This document shows positions 63,233-64,000 of a stretch of DNA of 64,000 nucleotides, in pieces (position 1 is the stretch's first letter; the number at the start of each line of letters is the position of its first letter). The DNA comes from Pseudoalteromonas sp. T1lg23B (lineage in GTDB: Bacteria > Pseudomonadota > Gammaproteobacteria > Enterobacterales > Alteromonadaceae): NCBI RefSeq assembly GCF_002964665.1, contig NZ_PQBZ01000013.1, positions 546,800-610,799 of the forward strand, read 5' to 3'. The position numbers and the translations under genes are program-made. Under the pieces are notes generated by a model. It had not been told where the DNA came from. It saw nothing but the letters and a program-made list of their open reading frames with translations, and did not search any database.

Positions 63233-64000
63233 ATGCGTTTCAAATCTATATTGTTTCCACAAGATAGGGCGTGCGGTACTTACAGTAAATTTAGTCTGGC
63301 AATTAAACAAGCGCTTGTAGTGTTGTTTCTATTTAGTGCTCAAGCTGCAGCAGATACATATACTTTTAGTACAGTCTCTGGGTCAGGTACTGCAACGTTA
63401 ACCACAACGGTTAGTGGTATTACACTTACCGCAACTCAGTCAGACGGTGGGAATATAACCGTATCTTCAGGGTTCATGGTTCCGAGCACTGTGACTCCAA
63501 ATGGGGAAACTTGGACGCTCTCTTTTGATTCTCCAGTTAGTATTACTCAGTTTGATATGGCCGAATTTGCAGACCTTTCAGATGGTAGTTATGTGTTTAC
63601 ACCAGATAGTGGTACTGCGGTAAGTATTACAGCTGCCGATGCTGAACTTGGAGATTTTCTAGCAACACTAAGCCCCTCTGACTGGACAGCGGTTAACTCA
63701 GTCACATTCAGTCATGTAACAGGTACTGGTAATAACTCGAGGATAGGTATAGATAATATAGTATTTACTGCCGCCGCGGTTGATAACACCAACCCTACGT
63801 TTGACAGTGCCAATTCTACCCCCAGTGATGGCGACACCAATGTTTCAGTTAGTAACGACATTGTCATCGACTTCGATGAAGATATCGCGCTTGGTAGTGG
63901 TAATATCACCATTCGTGATGTTGATGGCAGTAGTGACTTTGAAGTATTCAGTGTGACCACTGAGAGTGATGGGACAACCACCACGCCAAGTGCTGGCCGT
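63233..64000 (+). CDS. Large secreted Ig-like/SbsA-type domain protein, 3' end outside window
   Basis: An ATG at 63233 after AGGATA opens a frame that stays open to the window end (256 codons). A signal peptide (IKQALVVLFLFSAQAAADT) is followed by a Thr/Ser-rich beta domain (FSTVSGSGTATLTTTVSG) that looks like a PEP-CTERM-neighbour or choice-of-anchor domain. Then begins a module with NPTFDSANSTPSDGDTNVSVSND, quoted in part, and IVIDFDEDIALGSGNITIRD. This is the SbsA/Big-type Ig-like repeat of large surface proteins and hemolysin-like adhesins. It is probably the start of a giant exported protein. Neighbour: an MdpB-type collar protein. Confidence 0.8.
   Translation, partial: MRFKSILFPQDRACGTYSKFSLAIKQALVVLFLFSAQAAADTYTFSTVSGSGTATLTTTVSGITLTATQSDGGNITVSSGFMVPSTVTPNGETWTLSFDSPVSITQFDMAEFADLSDGSYVFTPDSGTAVSITAADAELGDFLATLSPSDWTAVNSVTFSHVTGTGNNSRIGIDNIVFTAAAVDNTNPTFDSANSTPSDGDTNVSVSNDIVIDFDEDIALGSGNITIRDVDGSSDFEVFSVTTESDGTTTTPSAGR

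Overview
The window reads as chromosomal DNA of a marine gammaproteobacterium of the order Alteromonadales, most like Pseudoalteromonas. The grounds are the conserved housekeeping blocks (fldB/xerD/dsbC/recJ/prfB/lysS and recX/alaS/lysC/csrA), a sodium-pumping oxaloacetate decarboxylase operon, an NhaC-type antiporter, moderate GC content and the style of the tRNA clusters. The species is inferred from gene content, not from a database search.

Layout. (1) 1-9.6 kb is an accessory locus of two convergent gene sets. The plus set holds a WD40 propeller (cut by the window edge), a sulfotransferase, a KdsC-type phosphatase, a fold-III PLP decarboxylase, a LecB-like calcium lectin and a large secreted protein with one CxxCH haem site. 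The minus set holds a second, homologous CxxCH protein, an ATP-grasp-like enzyme and a GT8 glycosyltransferase. I know of no described system with this combination. (2) 9.8-12.2 kb has a frameshifted HExxH-type gene and a chemoreceptor with a haem-binding sensor. (3) 12.2-19.2 kb is the core block fldB, xerD, dsbC, recJ, prfB (with its programmed +1 frameshift) and lysS. (4) 19.3-21.3 kb has tRNA-Ser(GCT), two tRNA-Arg(ACG), decayed tRNA-Arg-derived repeats, a Sel1-like protein and a piece of a REP-associated transposase. (5) 21.3-30.4 kb is metabolic and regulatory: a GMC/Gfo-Idh oxidoreductase operon with a LacI-type operator, NamZ muramidase with a MurR/RpiR regulator and NhaC-type transporter, an ECF sigma factor with a probable anti-sigma factor, and TonB.

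(6) 30.5-41.6 kb is core: a DUF3087-like protein, ribA, a membrane protein, recX (no adjacent recA), alaS, lysC, csrA, a YcxB-like protein, oadGAB and a small membrane protein. (7) 41.7-44.5 kb is a hybrid sensor kinase split by a frameshift in its first receiver domain. (8) 44.8-45.4 kb is an alternating tRNA Phe-Thr-Phe-Thr-Phe array. It is followed by an accessory island (45.4-51.7 kb) with iteron-like repeats and a winged-helix Rep-like fragment, small unknown genes, a tail-anchored membrane protein, two pentapeptide-repeat membrane proteins (one fused to a potassium-channel pore), a DUF7010-like membrane protein and a GNAT acetyltransferase.

(9) 51.8-59 kb has an FG-GAP propeller, an attEFGH-like ABC export operon, hpf and glsA. 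(10) 59.4-64 kb has a PRMT-like methyltransferase, an Fmt-like formyltransferase, an unknown small protein, an MdpB-type tail-collar protein and the start of a large secreted Ig-like-repeat protein that runs off the end.

The least explained parts are the 1-9.6 kb lectin/cytochrome/sulfotransferase locus and the 45.4-49.6 kb island behind the tRNA-Phe array. Protein calls rest on reading motifs by eye. No alignments or searches were run.
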